DNA from: Distichodus sexfasciatus
Taxonomy: Eukaryota; Chordata; Actinopteri; Characiformes; Distichodontidae
Reading direction: 5' to 3'
DNA length: 64,000 nt
Assembly: GCA_032718565.1 (NCBI GenBank)
Contig: JAVGVS010000790.1
Span: forward strand, 35,001 to 99,000
Below the pieces are notes generated by a model. It was not told the DNA's origin. It was given only the letters and a program-made list of their open reading frames with translations, and did not search any database. Below are positions 1-12,663 of the stretch, piece after piece. Every line of letters begins with the position of its first letter. Positions within the stretch are counted from its first letter, which is position 1. The position numbers and the translations under genes were made by a program.

Positions 1-47
<47 letters not shown>

Positions 48-84
48 ATGGTGTTAGTGTATACCTGTTTATGGGTGTGGTGTG

Positions 85-116
<32 letters not shown>

Positions 117-353
117 TGTGAGTGTGTGTGTGTGTATGAATCATCTAACCATGTGTGTGTGTGTGGGGGGCTGTGTGTAGATGGGTGTGTGTGCGCATGT
201 TGTGTAGATGTGTGTGTGTCTGTGTCTGAGTGTGTGTGTCTGTGTGTAGATGTGTGTGTGTCTGTGTGTAGATGTGTGTGTGCGCATGTTTTGTGTGTGT
301 GTGTGTGTCTGGAGTGTGTGTATGTGTAGATGTGTGTGTGTGTAGATGTGTGT

Positions 354-391
<38 letters not shown>

Positions 392-524
392 AGTGTGTGT
401 GTGTGTGTGTGTGTAGATGTGTGTGTCGCGCATGTTTGTGTGTTGTGTGTGTGTGGGGAGAGAGACTCTGTGTGTGTGTAGATGTGTGTGTGTCGCATGT
501 TTGTGTGTTGTGTGTGTGTGTGTG

Positions 525-566
<42 letters not shown>

Positions 567-806
567 GTATGTTTGTGTGTAGGTGTGTGTGTGTGAGAGA
601 GAGAGAGAGAGTGTGTGTGTTGTGTGTATAGATGTGTGTGTGTGTGTGTGTGTAGTGTGTGTGTGTGTGTGTAGATGTGTGTGTGTGTGTGTGTAGATGT
701 TTGTGTGTAGATGTGTGTGTGTGTGTAGATGTGTAAGTGTGTGTGTGTAGATGTGTGTGTGTGTGTGTGTAGATGTGTAAGTGTGATGGGTTTACCTCCT
801 CTGCAG

Positions 807-977
807 GTTGTGTTACTGCAGTATTTGGGAGATGAAGGTTGTGCTGCTCTGGCTTCAGCTCCTGATATCAAACCCCTCATCACACCTGAGAGAAGTACAA
901 CTGAACAACATGTGGGAGATTCAGGGTGAAGCAGCTCTCTGTTCTACTGGAGAATCCACACTGTACCTGGAACACTG
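807..977 (+). pseudogene. NLR LRR exon remnant, left arm (1)
   Basis: Preceded by CTGCAG (acceptor). Recognisable words of the fish NLR leucine-rich-repeat exon occur in order: ITGEGCAALASALISNPSSHLRE, then NNVGDSG, then the SVLLENPHCTLE end. Several small indels break the frame, and the 3' splice context is altered from GCAGTGAGT. Inverted partner of 24,092-24,250. It is degraded or misassembled rather than functional. Confidence 0.7.
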
Positions 978-1074
978 ATGAGTCCTCATGTACTGTTCAC
1001 ACACACTGTAGCTATATAATAGATATGTGTATAGTGTAAGTGATGCTGCATGATGTGTGCGTGTGTGTGTGTAG

Positions 1075-1125
<51 letters not shown>

Positions 1126-1204
1126 CTTGTGTGTGTAGATGTGTGTGTGTGTAGATGTGTGTGTGTGGGTGTGTGTGTGTGTGTGTAGATGTGTGTGTGT
1201 GTAG

Positions 1205-1235
<31 letters not shown>

Positions 1236-1283
1236 TGTGGAGTGTGTAGGGGTGTGATGGGTTTTACCTCCTTCTCTCTGCAG

Positions 1284-1453
1284 GTTGTGTGACTGCAGTA
1301 TTACAGGTGAAGGTTGTGCTGCTCTGGCTTCAGCTCTGATATCAAACCCCTCATCACACCTGAGACTGAAGCTGACTTCTAGCTGATGTAGGAGATTCAG
1401 GGTGAAGCAGCCTCTGTTCTACTGGAGAATCACACTGGCCTGGAGACACTGCA
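1284..1453 (+). pseudogene. NLR LRR exon remnant, left arm (2)
   Basis: Starts after TCTCTGCAG and ends at ...CTGCA before GTGAG, the usual LRR exon borders. Length is 170 nt instead of 177, with indels in the LRELQLNNND portion, so it is not open. Inverted partner of 23,647-23,832. Confidence 0.7.
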
Positions 1454-1532
1454 GTGAGGCCTGTGTGCATTTCACACACACTGCCTGTAGATATGTGTAT
1501 GGGTGTGATGCTGCTGGCGTGTGTGTGTGTAG

Positions 1533-1608
<76 letters not shown>

Positions 1609-1689
1609 GTGTGTGTGTAGATGTGTGTGTGTGTGTGTAGATGTGTGTATGTGTGTGTGTGTGTGGATGTTTGTGTGTGTGTGTGTGTG

Positions 1690-1965
1690 TCTTCATGTAT
1701 TTACTCGCATTTGAGGGCCTGTTGTCCCCTAAAATCCTTCCATCTGTTTTCTTCTTGGGCTTTGTGGGGACATTTAAAGAGAGTCCCCCTTGAGGGAAAA
1801 TGACTTTATAGAAAATGTGCTTATTTTATTTGAGCAACTAAAAGAGGTAAAAGATGTGCTTTTGGTTACTGAGGTTAAGGATAGGGTTAGGTGTAGGTGT
1901 AAAATTATGTACTTTAGTCAATATGGGTGCCTATGGAAGGACCTCACAGATAGTAATACTAAGAC
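1690..1965 (+). repeat. Interspersed teleost repeat next to GT array
   Basis: Non-microsatellite segment containing TTGGGCTTTGTGGGGACA and an ACTAAAAGAGGTAAAAGATG word. Related copies lie at 23,105-23,395 (minus, the palindrome partner) and at 42,700-42,930 (plus, independent). The shared order of words and the association with GT runs in all three show a dispersed repeat. Class not identified. Confidence 0.6.
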
Positions 1966-2082
1966 TGTGTGTATAGATGTGTCTGTGTGTGTGTGTGTGT
2001 GTGTGTAGATGTGTGTGTAGATGTGTGTAGATGTGTGTGTGTGTGTGTGTGTGTATAGATGTGTGTTTGTCTGTGTGTGTAG

Positions 2083-2122
<40 letters not shown>

Positions 2123-2163
2123 GTGTGGGGTGTGATGGGTTTTACCTCCTTCTCTCTCTACAG

Positions 2164-2313
2164 GTTGTCTTGGTGCAGAAGGTTGTGCTGCCTGGCTTCA
2201 AACCCCTCATCACACCTGGGGAAGAACACAGCTGAACAACAATGATGCAGGAATTCAGAATTAAACAGCTCTCTGTTCTACTGGAGAAGTCCACATACAC
2301 TGGAGACACTGCA
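2164..2313 (+). pseudogene. NLR LRR exon remnant, left arm (3)
   Basis: Starts after CTCTACAG and ends at CTGCA before GTGAGT. Only 150 nt: about 25 nt of the GEGCAALASALI part is missing, along with other indels. Inverted partner of 22,771-22,942. Confidence 0.7.
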
Positions 2314-2561
2314 GTGAGTTACTCATGTGCTGTTCACACACACTGTGTCTCTTCTGGGCCTTGTATAGGTGTAGAGTGATGCTGCATGGCGTGTATGTGT
2401 GTGTCTGTGTGTGTCTGAGTGTGTCTCTGTGTGTGTCTGAGTGTGTGTGTCTGTGTGTAGATGTGTGTGTGTGCGCATGTTTGTGTGTTGTGTGTGTGTG
2501 AGAGAGGAGCTGTGTGTGTGTGTCTGTGTGTGTAGATGTGTGTGTCACGCATCTTTGTGTG

Positions 2562-2632
<71 letters not shown>

Positions 2633-2733
2633 GGTGTGTGTGTGTGTGTAGATGTGTCTGTGTGTGTGTGTGTGGGGGAGAGAGACTGTGTGTGTGTCTG
2701 TGTGTAGATGTGTGTGTGCTGTGTGTGTGTGTG

Positions 2734-2768
<35 letters not shown>

Positions 2769-2909
2769 TGTATGTGTGTGTTGTGTGTGTGTGTGTCTGT
2801 GTGTGTAGATGTGTTTGTGTGTGTGTGTGTGTGAATATGTGTGTGTGTGTGTTTGTTTGTGTAGATGTGTGTGTGCCTTCAGATATGTGTGTGTGTGTGT
2901 GTGTAGATA

Positions 2910-2949
<40 letters not shown>

Positions 2950-3030
2950 TGTGATTAATAGATATGTCTCTGTGTGTGTATATGTGTGTGTGTGTGTAGA
3001 TATGTGTGTGTGTGTGTGTGTGTGTAGATA

Positions 3031-3189
<159 letters not shown>

Positions 3190-3644
3190 GTGTCTGTGTG
3201 TGTGTGTGGATGTGTGTGTGTGTGTGTGTGTCTTCGGTGCAGATCTCTTAATGGGGATCTTTCTCTCTTCAAACAGCTACTGTATGGATGTGTGTGTGTG
3301 CGATGCTCTGTGCATTGTCGAACAGGGTGTTTTTTACCAAACTTCTAAGCTCAAGATTGCCCCAAATTCGACAGAATGTGTGTGTGTGAAGGAATGTGTC
3401 ATTTTGATGATAATAATGTCTAATTTAACAATGTTGAGTATAGATATGTTTTAGTGTAACTATATCAGTAGTAATATGTTTATCCATCATATTAACCAAA
3501 AAAGAAGGGTGTCAAAGCACACATGATTACATTCATGATCAACATTATGTAATAAGACATCAAGTAAGCCATAACTGTGTTCATCTCCAAATCACGTGAG
3601 TATGTGTGTATGTGGCCAGTGTGTGTTGTATTTGTTTTTTTGTT

Positions 3645-3768
3645 TTTGTGCGTGTGTGTGCATGCATGTGTGTGTGAAGTGTGTGTGTGTAGATGTGTGT
3701 GTGTGTGTGTGCGTGTGCATGTGTGTGTATAGATGTGTGTGTGTGTGTGCGCGCATGTGTGTCTATAG

Positions 3769-3806
<38 letters not shown>

Positions 3807-4010
3807 GTGGATGTGTGCGTGTGTGTGTGTGTGTGTGTGGTGTGTAGATGTGTGTGTGTGTGTGTAGATGTGTATGTGTGTGTACCGTCTGTGTGTAGAT
3901 GTGTGTGTGTGTGTATAGATGTGTGTGTGTGTAGATGTGTGTGTGTGTGTGAGAATGTGCATGTGTGTGTGTATAGATGTGTGTGTGTGTGTGTGTAGAT
4001 GTGTAAGTGT
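3645..4010 (+). repeat. GT / (TG)nTAGATG compound array
   Basis: Same compound array as 1-3,235, with GCGCATG and TATAGATG variants, in the intron before the last left-arm LRR exon. The 3,240-3,600 segment before it is AT-rich non-repetitive sequence mirrored at 21,530-21,900. Confidence 0.9.
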
Positions 4011-4039
4011 GATGGGTTTACCTCCTTCTCTCTCTACAG

Positions 4040-4215
4040 GTTGTGTGGAGTGCAGTATTACAGGTGAAGGTTGTGCATACAGCTTCAGCTCTGATATAAA
4101 CCCCTCATCACACCCTGAGAGAACTGCAGCTGAACAGCAATGATGTAGGAGATTCAGGAGTGAAGCAGCTCTCTGTTCTACTGGAGAATCCACACTGTAC
4201 ACTGGAGACACTGCA
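4040..4215 (+). pseudogene. NLR LRR exon remnant, left arm (4)
   Basis: Acceptor TCTACAG before 4,040 and donor GTGAGT after 4,215 are intact. The exon is 176 nt, one short of the 177-nt family length, with damage around the ALISNPSSH segment. Its partner at 20,967-21,143 is open throughout, so this copy looks like a corrupted copy of that exon. Confidence 0.75.
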
Positions 4216-4589
4216 GTGAGTTATTCATGTACTGTTCCACACACTGTATATGTAGATATGTGTGATGCTGCATGAGTGTGTGTGTGTGTGAGAGAGTCTA
4301 TGTGCTTGAACATCTGTGTGTGTGTGTTTAATGAGAGTGTGAGTGTATTTGTGTGTTGTTCTTGATATTGTGATTTGTGTGTGTGTGTGATAGAAGTGTG
4401 TGTGAGTGTGTGCATTTGTTTGTGTGTGTGTATTTGTGTGTGTGTAAGTGTATGTTTGTGTATATTTGTGTAGTGTGTTTTTGTTATGTGTGTGCATAGT
4501 GTGTGTGCATGTTTGTGTGTGTGTGCATGTTTATTTTTTTGGGTGTGTGTGTGTGTGAAATCTCCTCCATGTGTGATCATGTTGAACAA

Positions 4590-4830
4590 ACTGTGGAAAA
4601 CTTGATGTCTGACTGTGATAATGTTTATACCCAGTCATTCTGTCTGATTCTCTGTTCTAGCATCATAAACGTCAGGAGAAAGATGAGAGTGTGTTCTGCT
4701 GACCTGTGTGTGCGTGTGTGTGTGTGTGTATAGTTGATGCACATAGTATTTACGTGTGGGTAATGTCATTGTACATTCGCTTTATATGTGTTATTTGTTG
4801 TTTTTTAATGTAATAAAATTATTGATAAAT
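4590..4830 (+). other. NLR 3' tail with polyadenylation signal (left arm)
   Basis: After the last LRR exon and a GT-rich stretch comes unique sequence ending in AATAAA at 4,812-4,817. The mirror copy at 20,280-20,560 has AATAAA (read on minus) at 20,326-20,331. This is the likely transcript end of the NLR gene duplicated in the arm. No B30.2/SPRY exon is visible in either copy. Confidence 0.45.
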
Positions 4831-5739
4831 ACTAACAGGGTGTTGGTACATCAGACATCTTTGTGTAACTGCAAATAATAACTGTGTTTAAAGACTCATG
4901 GTTATGGACATGGAACAATAAATCTGTACCTGATATTTGCGATGAACTGTTTGTTCTGATTCTCTGCTGCTTCAATGTACAAAATTAATTAAACTGATTT
5001 CTCCATTTGTTGTTCTAAGGCACTTTTATTTGGGAAGATTCCTTTGTTTCTCAATATGCTAAATAATGGCTGTTGTGTTTACGTATGTTCAACTCTTTGA
5101 CTGGCATCTTGCTGGTCGCAGAACACCCTCCAAAATTACATCATAATTTAGGGATGAGTCTTGGGGTTGGAGTTCTGCTCAGGGGTCCAGTGGTGTGGTA
5201 ATTAACGGAGGTTGATTAGAGAAGAATCCAGTAAAACTAGGTCTTGGTTCAACTTTATTTGGAATTAAATGTGTTTATATTTGAGCTCTTAGATCATTAA
5301 AACTGTGCCTTCTGATTGAAAACTGATCAACAGCAGCATGTACAGCAGGCCACACAACACCACTGCAACATCGTTCAGGTGGAACTAGGCGTTTTCGGCC
5401 TCATACAAAATAAATCTCCATTTCATTGTCCGCTTTGGTTTAATTATTAAAATGGTCTGAGTTAGGTCTGTTTCAGTAACATTCTTTAATCTAGTTTTTT
5501 ATCTGCATTGCTGAGGTCAAATGGGCCAAAAGAAGGAGAACCAGCCTGTGTCAAAGAGTTAAAATCGCTGCAGATTTTCTTGTAACTCTTTTCTTGTGAC
5601 ATTACACCTGAAAAATTAATTTACCCTGACTCTTAAAAAGGTTAGCCAGTTACACCTTACGGTTAATGTTCCCATTTTCATTCCAGTGAATTGACTATAA
5701 AATTGGGTGCTCTGGCTACATACAACATCGTCTGGATAA
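4831..5739. other. Intergenic, no gene seen
   Basis: AT-rich sequence mirrored at about 19,390-20,290. It contains a SINE-like fragment around 5,160-5,200, whose mirror near 19,900 reads CCAGCACTACCACCACTGG. Nothing coding is seen. Confidence 0.6.
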
Positions 5740-6520
5740 ATCAATTCAATACAATTCAAATTTATTTATATAAGCGCTCTTAACAACAGTCATTGTCTAA
5801 AGCACTTTACATATATTTGGCCCAAACCCCCAACAAGCAAGCCTGAGGCAACAGTGGCAAGGAAAAACTCACTCTAGTAGGAAGAAACCTTGGGAGGAAC
5901 CAAGACTCAGAGTGGGAACCCCATCCTCCTCTAGACAGCAGAGTGCTGCAAGCATTGTCTTACAACAAATAGATCAAGATAGGTTGTTGGATGTTTAAAA
6001 CAAAGATGCAAAAAATAGTCAAGGGATTTTTGAATCCCAGGTTGTTGCTGAGCCACTTGCAGGACCCTCTCAGCAACATTAAGCTAGAAAATTAGTTCAG
6101 TATTGGCCTGCTAAATTAAATGAGGCGATGCAGGGTCAATCCAGTTTGTTTTCATGATGATGTCCCATGGAGTCCTGGAGTGCGGGTTCAGTGGGTCAGG
6201 ATCAGCTCGGGAGGGAGTTGAAGGCAGGTCAAGCGTCAGCTCGAGAGGCGTCTCTCCAGGACTCCTGGTGAGTTCAGTTGATCAGCGTCAGCTTGGTAGG
6301 AATCTAGATGGTCCAGTGTCAGCTAAGGCAACTCCAACATAGAGTCGGTGAGGAGTTCGGTCAGCCAACATCCGGGATCAGCTCGGAAAAAGATTCAGTG
6401 CCTAAACACAACACTCAGTGACCTTGATAGCTTATGGCAGCCCTAGCTAAGAGAGCTGGAAAGGTGCTTCCCAGAGTCTTGGCATCTGCACCCAGCCACC
6501 CCGTCTACAAACAGTGATCA
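5740..6520. repeat. Teleost interspersed repeat (left copy)
   Basis: Contains a TTTATTTATATAAGCGCT start, a GGCAAGGAAAAACTC core and a GAAACCTTGGGAGGAACC word. This combination is widely dispersed in teleost genomes. The following 500 bp has repeated TCAGCTCGG-like words. Mirrored at 18,600-19,390. No coding capacity. Confidence 0.65.
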
Positions 6521-7929
6521 ACAAGATTGGTAGGATGGCCTTTAATCCCCACCACCTTTAATCTCAAATGACCAATGACCATGATCGCCTTTAACCGAAA
6601 AAGGGATTTTAACAAGGGCCCAGTACAACAGGTACAAGTCTTAAGCCTTGACTTAAACGGTGTTTACAGGCTCCGAACACTTTACTTGGTGGCACTCTTC
6701 AAAGATCTCTTGAAATCGAATGGGTCTACCTTGCAGCCTCTCAGCCTCATGGATGTGCGCTCTGGCCTGAGCAGAATGGTGGACATCAATGATCCAGCAA
6801 TTGTTGGGATTTGATTCCTCCATGTAAACCTCATGTTTGGCTTTCATGGACTGTACATAGTTATTGATGTTCAACATTCTTCGTTCAAGAAAGGAAATGT
6901 AAACTTGGTAAGTCAAGTTCTCAAACCAGTTCTGGCTTTTTATGACAAGGAAGCTTGTTTGTGCATTTTTTTTTCTTTTTATCATTTCTTTGTAAATGTT
7001 TATAATCTAGTACTCTTTATCAGGCTCTGTCTGCTCTTTCTAAGTTTCCTTTAAGTTTTTCAGGCGGAAATTTAATTTCCAGGTTTTTATTATTGAGGGT
7101 GGGGCGGGTTCTACGTTGGGTTGGGCTGAAACTATACCGCTCAGATCTGCTTCCTGGTTTCCCGATCTCCGCCAAAAAGCAGCAAAGGATAATCTGTAGG
7201 TTATTGAACATGTGTATGTTTGGTTGAATTATTTAACATTAATAATATTCTACAATTATAAATCCATAGAGAATGCTTAAGTTATTTTCTCATGATCTCA
7301 ATGCGGGTAATTTTCTACAGATACGCACTAAAGTTTTTTAACAACTATTTTACTTTGATCATAGACTGAGTGCAAATAAGCGCACCTTTTGTGTTTCACG
7401 GTTACCATTTTTCATGCAGAAGTGTCATCACTCCTTTCAAATCTCTCCGTAAAGAATAAAATATTGTCTCGTCCTCTCCGTGTCTGTGAAACTGATTTTG
7501 TGATGCTAGTGGGCACAGGTTCGCATTAATTTCTACGTAAAGAATGTTGATCATGATTGTGGTAACCTTAAATAATATCGACCACAAAAATGTTTTAACC
7601 GCCTTTTATCTGCACCGCATACATTCTTTTAAGATAGCAGGAGCTACGCAAACACACAACATATCTTCAAGAATGGACAAAAAACCAACGGAAATATCTC
7701 ATTTTCCAGAAATATGCAGTTTCTCCACCAGATATTGACATCACCCACACTCCATTAATTTGACTGGCAAAATTTTATTACAACAGTTTCTTGCATATTT
7801 TAGAGCATGTTAATATGCTTAGACACACATACTTTAAATAAAATAAAACCCTGAAAAAGCCTCGTGGATGAACTATAATCCATGCAAGCGATCCAAACAA
7901 CACAGACTTTATTTTATAAATCACCGACC
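6521..7929. other. Intergenic, no gene seen
   Basis: AT-rich sequence with short open frames that do not match between the two arms. Mirrored at about 17,170-18,600 with roughly 10-20 percent apparent divergence and many indels. No conserved frame, so no gene is called. Confidence 0.5.
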
Positions 7930-9060
7930 TCTGTTGTGACCAGAGGTGGAAAGTAACGAATTACATTTACTCACCTTACTGTAATTCAGTAGTTTTGTGA
8001 GTAATTTATATTTTAAGTAGTTTTAGAAATGGTGTTTTACTACTAGGTACATTTTGACTAAGTGTTACTCAGCTAACAGGAGCGTTCTCCAGAACATTCA
8101 CTAACTAATGTTATTGCGGCGTTAAAACAACATTTAGCGTCTTTAGAACGTGGTTGTACTTGATAGATATTTCTTATAATGTAGATAAACTTTCTTAGAA
8201 CAACGTTCTTGGAAATCTTTAGGGCGTTATTTATATGTGAATGTTCTTATAATGTTGGTAGAAAAGCGTTCTTAAAACAACATTCTTACTAGCGATCTGT
8301 AGAACATTAGATTTATACTTGATGATATTTCTTATAATGTTGATAGAAAGCGTTCTTAGAACAGCGATTCTTACTGGCGATCTTTAGGGCGTTATTTGTA
8401 CTTGATGAATGTTCTTATAATGTTGGTAAGCGTTCTTTGAACAACGTTCTGGAAACGTCTTTAGGGCGTTATTTATTATGATGAATGTTCTTATAATGTT
8501 GGTAAGCGTTCTTGTTTTATTCTTTTAGCGTCTGTAGAACGACTGGTGTACTTGATGAATGTTCTTATAATGTTGATAAGCGTTCTTAGAACAACTTTCT
8601 TGGAAGCGTCTTTAGGGCGTTATTTGTACTTGAATATTTCTTATAATGGCCGGTAAGCGTTCTTAGAACAACGTTCTTGGAGCGATCTTTAGAACGTTAT
8701 TTGTACTTGATGAAATATTCTAACTTATAATGTTGGTAAAAGCCTTCATTGGCTGGCATTTCTTGCAATATCTGTAGAACATTAGTTATGATATGGATGT
8801 TCTTATAATGTTGATAAGCGTTCCTTAGAATAACGTTCTTTTACACCAACATCTTTAGGATATTATTTGTACTTGAGCGTTCTTATAATATTCGATGATA
8901 ACATTCTCAGAATATCCTTATAATATTATTATTATTTCTGAATGTTTTCATAATGTACCATCATGAAACAACATTTATGGAACATCCTTATATTATACTT
9001 GAATTATGAACATTCTTATTCTTCCTCTCATGTTGAGAGAAACATTCATAACATTTGTTA
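7930..9060. repeat. AACGTTCTT-type tandem minisatellite (left arm)
   Basis: From about 8,090 a unit of roughly 75-80 bp recurs about a dozen times: AATGTTCTTATAATGTTG, then (A)GCGTTCTTAGAACAACG, then TCTTTAGGGCGTTATTTGTA. Each unit is itself partly self-complementary (TTCTTAGAA, AACGTT). The 7,930-8,090 leader (AGAGGTGGAAAGTAACG word) is a separate common fish repeat fragment. Mirrored at 16,090-17,140. Period and copy number are estimates by eye. Confidence 0.7.
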
Positions 9061-9224
9061 AGTTTCTCATTAAAATAAGTTGATAAAAATCTTGCTTGGG
9101 ACTGACAGAAATTTATAATTAGAAGCTATAATTTAAAAGGTATGCAGTGCAATATATTATCACAAAAGAGGGTGTGAAAAGGGATAAGCAAAAAGAAAAT
9201 TAACATTTGCAAAAGCAAAAAGAA

Positions 9225-10196
9225 AATTAAAATAATTATTTGATCCCCTGTTGATTTTGTATGTTTGCCTCCATGTTTGATGGTGGGGATGGTATTGTCG
9301 GGGTCATAGGCAGCATTCCTCCTTCTCCAAACACGGCGAGTTGAGTTGATGCCAAAGAGCTGGATTTTGGTCTCATCACAGCCTAGCACTTTCACTTGAT
9401 TCTCCTCTGAATCATTCAGATATTCATTGGCAAACCTTGTAGGCGGGCCTGTACATGTGCTTTCTTGAGCCGAGACCACCCACGGGAATTCAGTCCTTCA
9501 CAGAGTAGTGTGTTTCCAATTGTTGCTCTCTCTTTGGTGACTATGGTTCCCAGCTGCCTTGAGATCATTGACAAGATCCTCCCGTGTAGTTCAGGGCTGA
9601 TTCCTCACCATTCTCATGATCATTGAAACTCCACAGTGAATCTCGCATGAAGCCCCAGACGAGAGATTGACAGTTATTTAGTGTTTCTTCCATTTGTGAA
9701 TAATTGCACCAACTGTTGTCACCTTCTCCTGCAGCCTGCTTAGTAATATCAGTCCTTGTTGCTTGCATTCCCAGCCTTGTATGAATCTACAATCTTGTCC
9801 CTGACATCCTTGGACAGCTCTTTGGTCTTGGACATGGTGGTAGATTGGAATCTGGTGATTCAGTTGCTACTGTGGACAGGTGTATTGTATACAGGTAACA
9901 GAAGCGAGATTAAGGCACTCCTTTAAAGTGCTCTAATCTCAACTCAACTACCTGTATAAAAAAGACACCTGAAGACCAAGAAATCTTGCTGATTGATAGG
10001 GGATCCAAATGTATTTACTCATTAAAATGCAAATCAATTTATAACTTTTTTTAAAATGTGTTTTTCTGGATTTTTTTGTTGTTATTCTGTCTCTCACTGT
10101 TCAAATAAACCTACCATTAAAATTATACACTGATTATTTCTTTTCAGTGGGCAAATGCACAAAATGGCAAGGGATCAAATAACTCTTTTTACACTG
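9225..10196 (-). mobile_element. Internally deleted Tc1-like transposon (left arm)
   Basis: The upper terminal inverted repeat ends CACTG at 10,196, followed by TA, the Tc1/mariner target. A second ATTTGATCCCCTG terminal word lies near 9,235. On the minus strand a transposase start lies at 9,835 (MSKTKELSKDVRD-like), followed by KWKK-type helix-turn-helix words, NCQSL.WGFMRD, EYLNDSEENQVKVLGCDETK and TIPTIKHGG. The catalytic C-terminal half after TIKHG is deleted and the frame jumps directly to the terminal repeat. Frameshifts are numerous. Non-autonomous at best. Confidence 0.8.
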
Positions 10197-10199
10197 TAT

Positions 10200-12430
10200 A
10201 TGCTTAATAATTTAATAGGACATAATATTGGAATTACTACTCATTAAAACATTTATAAAAAATAAATATAACAACAATAATAATGATAAAAGTAATTTTT
10301 TTATATTCAAATTGTTTTAATTTGATTACCATTTTGTGAATGGCCATCTTTAGCACAAATGGCAAATCCTCGACCAGAGCACACATCATAGAAATCGTAA
10401 ATCTAGGAGGTTTATTTTTCTTATATTACATGTTGGCTTTATTGATTACATAGTTTACAATGTTTATATTTTGTCAATATAAATATATCACTGTTTATTT
10501 TGTTGGGGTTTTCATTACAGGTAAAACTGGGCAAACCACAGTTAAAAATTCATTTTAAGTCTCAGAAATTGCTCTAATGCAACCCAAAAATGTTATTTGG
10601 AACCCAAGGTTCTCTTTAAACAATAAACCAATATTTTATTTATATTGTTCCAAACTTTTCATTTTTCATATTTCCAAAATAAAGCCACAGTGAAATATTA
10701 AACATTTTCTAAACTGAACCGATCGTCTTTTCTAATTTACTTAATTTAATTAAAACATGAGCAGGACATCAGATCGTATTACTGATAAACCGCGAAGAGC
10801 GTCAATACGCATAATTTTTCAACAAATCCACGAAGTAAATCAATCTCCTCCTGTCTGATTACTTACTGGACAGAATAAATGGTCATTCCAGATGGCCTGT
10901 CAATCGGAATTTGTTTTGCTTCCCCGATTGTGCGGCGGGTCAAATTACCGCGAAAATGGGCGTACTGCAGAAATGAAGATATATATATAAAAAAATAAAA
11001 CATTATAAACTGTTGCGAAACGACAAACAACGATTTAAACATTTTATCCTTTAAAATAAATAAATGAAATAATAATAATCACTCACGCGCATATCCAGAG
11101 ATAAACTCACTCAATGACACGAAATCTCTGGAAAATCTCAGACACACTAAAAACTTCGCGCCATTGTGGAGTTCGCGGTGGTTACGATCACTTGATGGTA
11201 GGTCCTGTTGCTTTTGAAAATATCTTTCATTACTTATTACTTTCTGTCTCTGGATCCCAATCTAAATGCTGCTGGTATATTGTAGATGACAGTAAGTCGC
11301 AACACCATACATTGATGATTTTCCCACGATGTTAATTGTATCAGGACTCTTAGCGCCATTTCATGAGGCGTAAAAGTAGAGATGGCGTGTAGATAATTTA
11401 TAATATTGCATATTATTGGGAATTTGGGTAGGTAGTTAGTGTGATGATATCATGACAACGATAACTTTGCATTAGAGATTTTGCTGTTTAAATACGGTAA
11501 ATATAAATTATACCAGCCCCGTTAGAATGATCCATGTATGAATGACATAATGAAATTTTTATCAGAAAATTTATTCAGCACAATAAGCCATCGAATCATA
11601 GCGTTTTATCACGAGGTGATGTAAATGTATTACACAGGCGTCCATACCGAGAAGAAAATGATTGACCCCGCGTTCGTTCACCTCGATGGGTTGATGGTTT
11701 CCTCTTTTGACTAACAGCTCATACTGGATAAAGAAATGAGATGATAATTTCATCTCGAAATTCTGATAATTCACGATATGGGCGTGAAGCGCGGCATTTT
11801 GTTAAGCAGGCATATAGATGTGTTGTGGAATTTATTATTTAACATGTAGCTTGCATTTAAGGGTTAGTTCATCCAAAAATTAAACTTCTGACAATAATTA
11901 CTCACCCTCATGTCATTAAACCGTGCAAACTTCATTCATCATTTAATAATCTTTTTAATAATTTCAATTCTGCTGAAATGAAAAATTTACTTGAAAAAAC
12001 ATTTATTCATTTGGATGAACAAGATTCCAAAAGATCAGAGAGTCAGTAACATGGTCCGATCTTACCTCACTACTGTCTGTCGCCTGCTATAACGTATTAA
12101 TATTTAATGTTAATCAGAGCATAAAAGTTAGTTCACTTCTAGAATAAAAATGTACAGATGTTGCACTCACCCGTTGCCATCAGATGTTAATGTCTTTTTA
12201 AGTCTTCTTCTGTTCTGAATACCATTAAATTTGTAGAATTAAAATACACATTTACAAACGTATAAATATTTATTTTTATGTTTTGGCATTTGCTTTTTTC
12301 TGACTAGTAGTTTAATAACAAAATGCAACTTGCTTTACTGATGTGACAACCTGGTGCACCTTGTTTTTCCAGGAAAACATGGTAGTTTTTCTTACTAGTC
12401 TCAAGCTTACTTTTTAAAATGCAGGTGTCT
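10200..12430. other. Intergenic, no gene seen (mirrored)
   Basis: AT-rich, matched by inverted sequence at 12,664-14,890. Local pairs include 12,360-12,430 with 12,654-12,735. No frame is preserved in both arms. Confidence 0.6.
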
Positions 12431-12653
12431 GATGATACGCATGGATTATGAATGGAAGTAGCTATCTGTCTGATAACATTTTTTCTTTACAGGTCCATTG
12501 TAGGCCTCATGGGCAGAACCCTGAAAGGCATGCTGCGAACAGTTGGAGTAAACAGCCTTTGTTAGCAGTACAGCATGAAGGAAGGGGAAAAAAAAAAAAA
12601 TTAATACTTTGGGACGGGCCTGCTTCCATTTCATAATCAGCCTTGTCACTGTG
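12431..12653. other. Spacer at the axis of the inverted repeat
   Basis: About 220 bp between the arms. Its outer edges are still weakly symmetrical (a GATTATGAATGGAAG-like word near 12,444 and its inverse near 12,625), so the truly unpaired loop is nearer 165 bp. It includes a run of 13 A around 12,588-12,600. No gene is visible. Confidence 0.7.
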
Positions 12654-12663
12654 GACACCTGCA

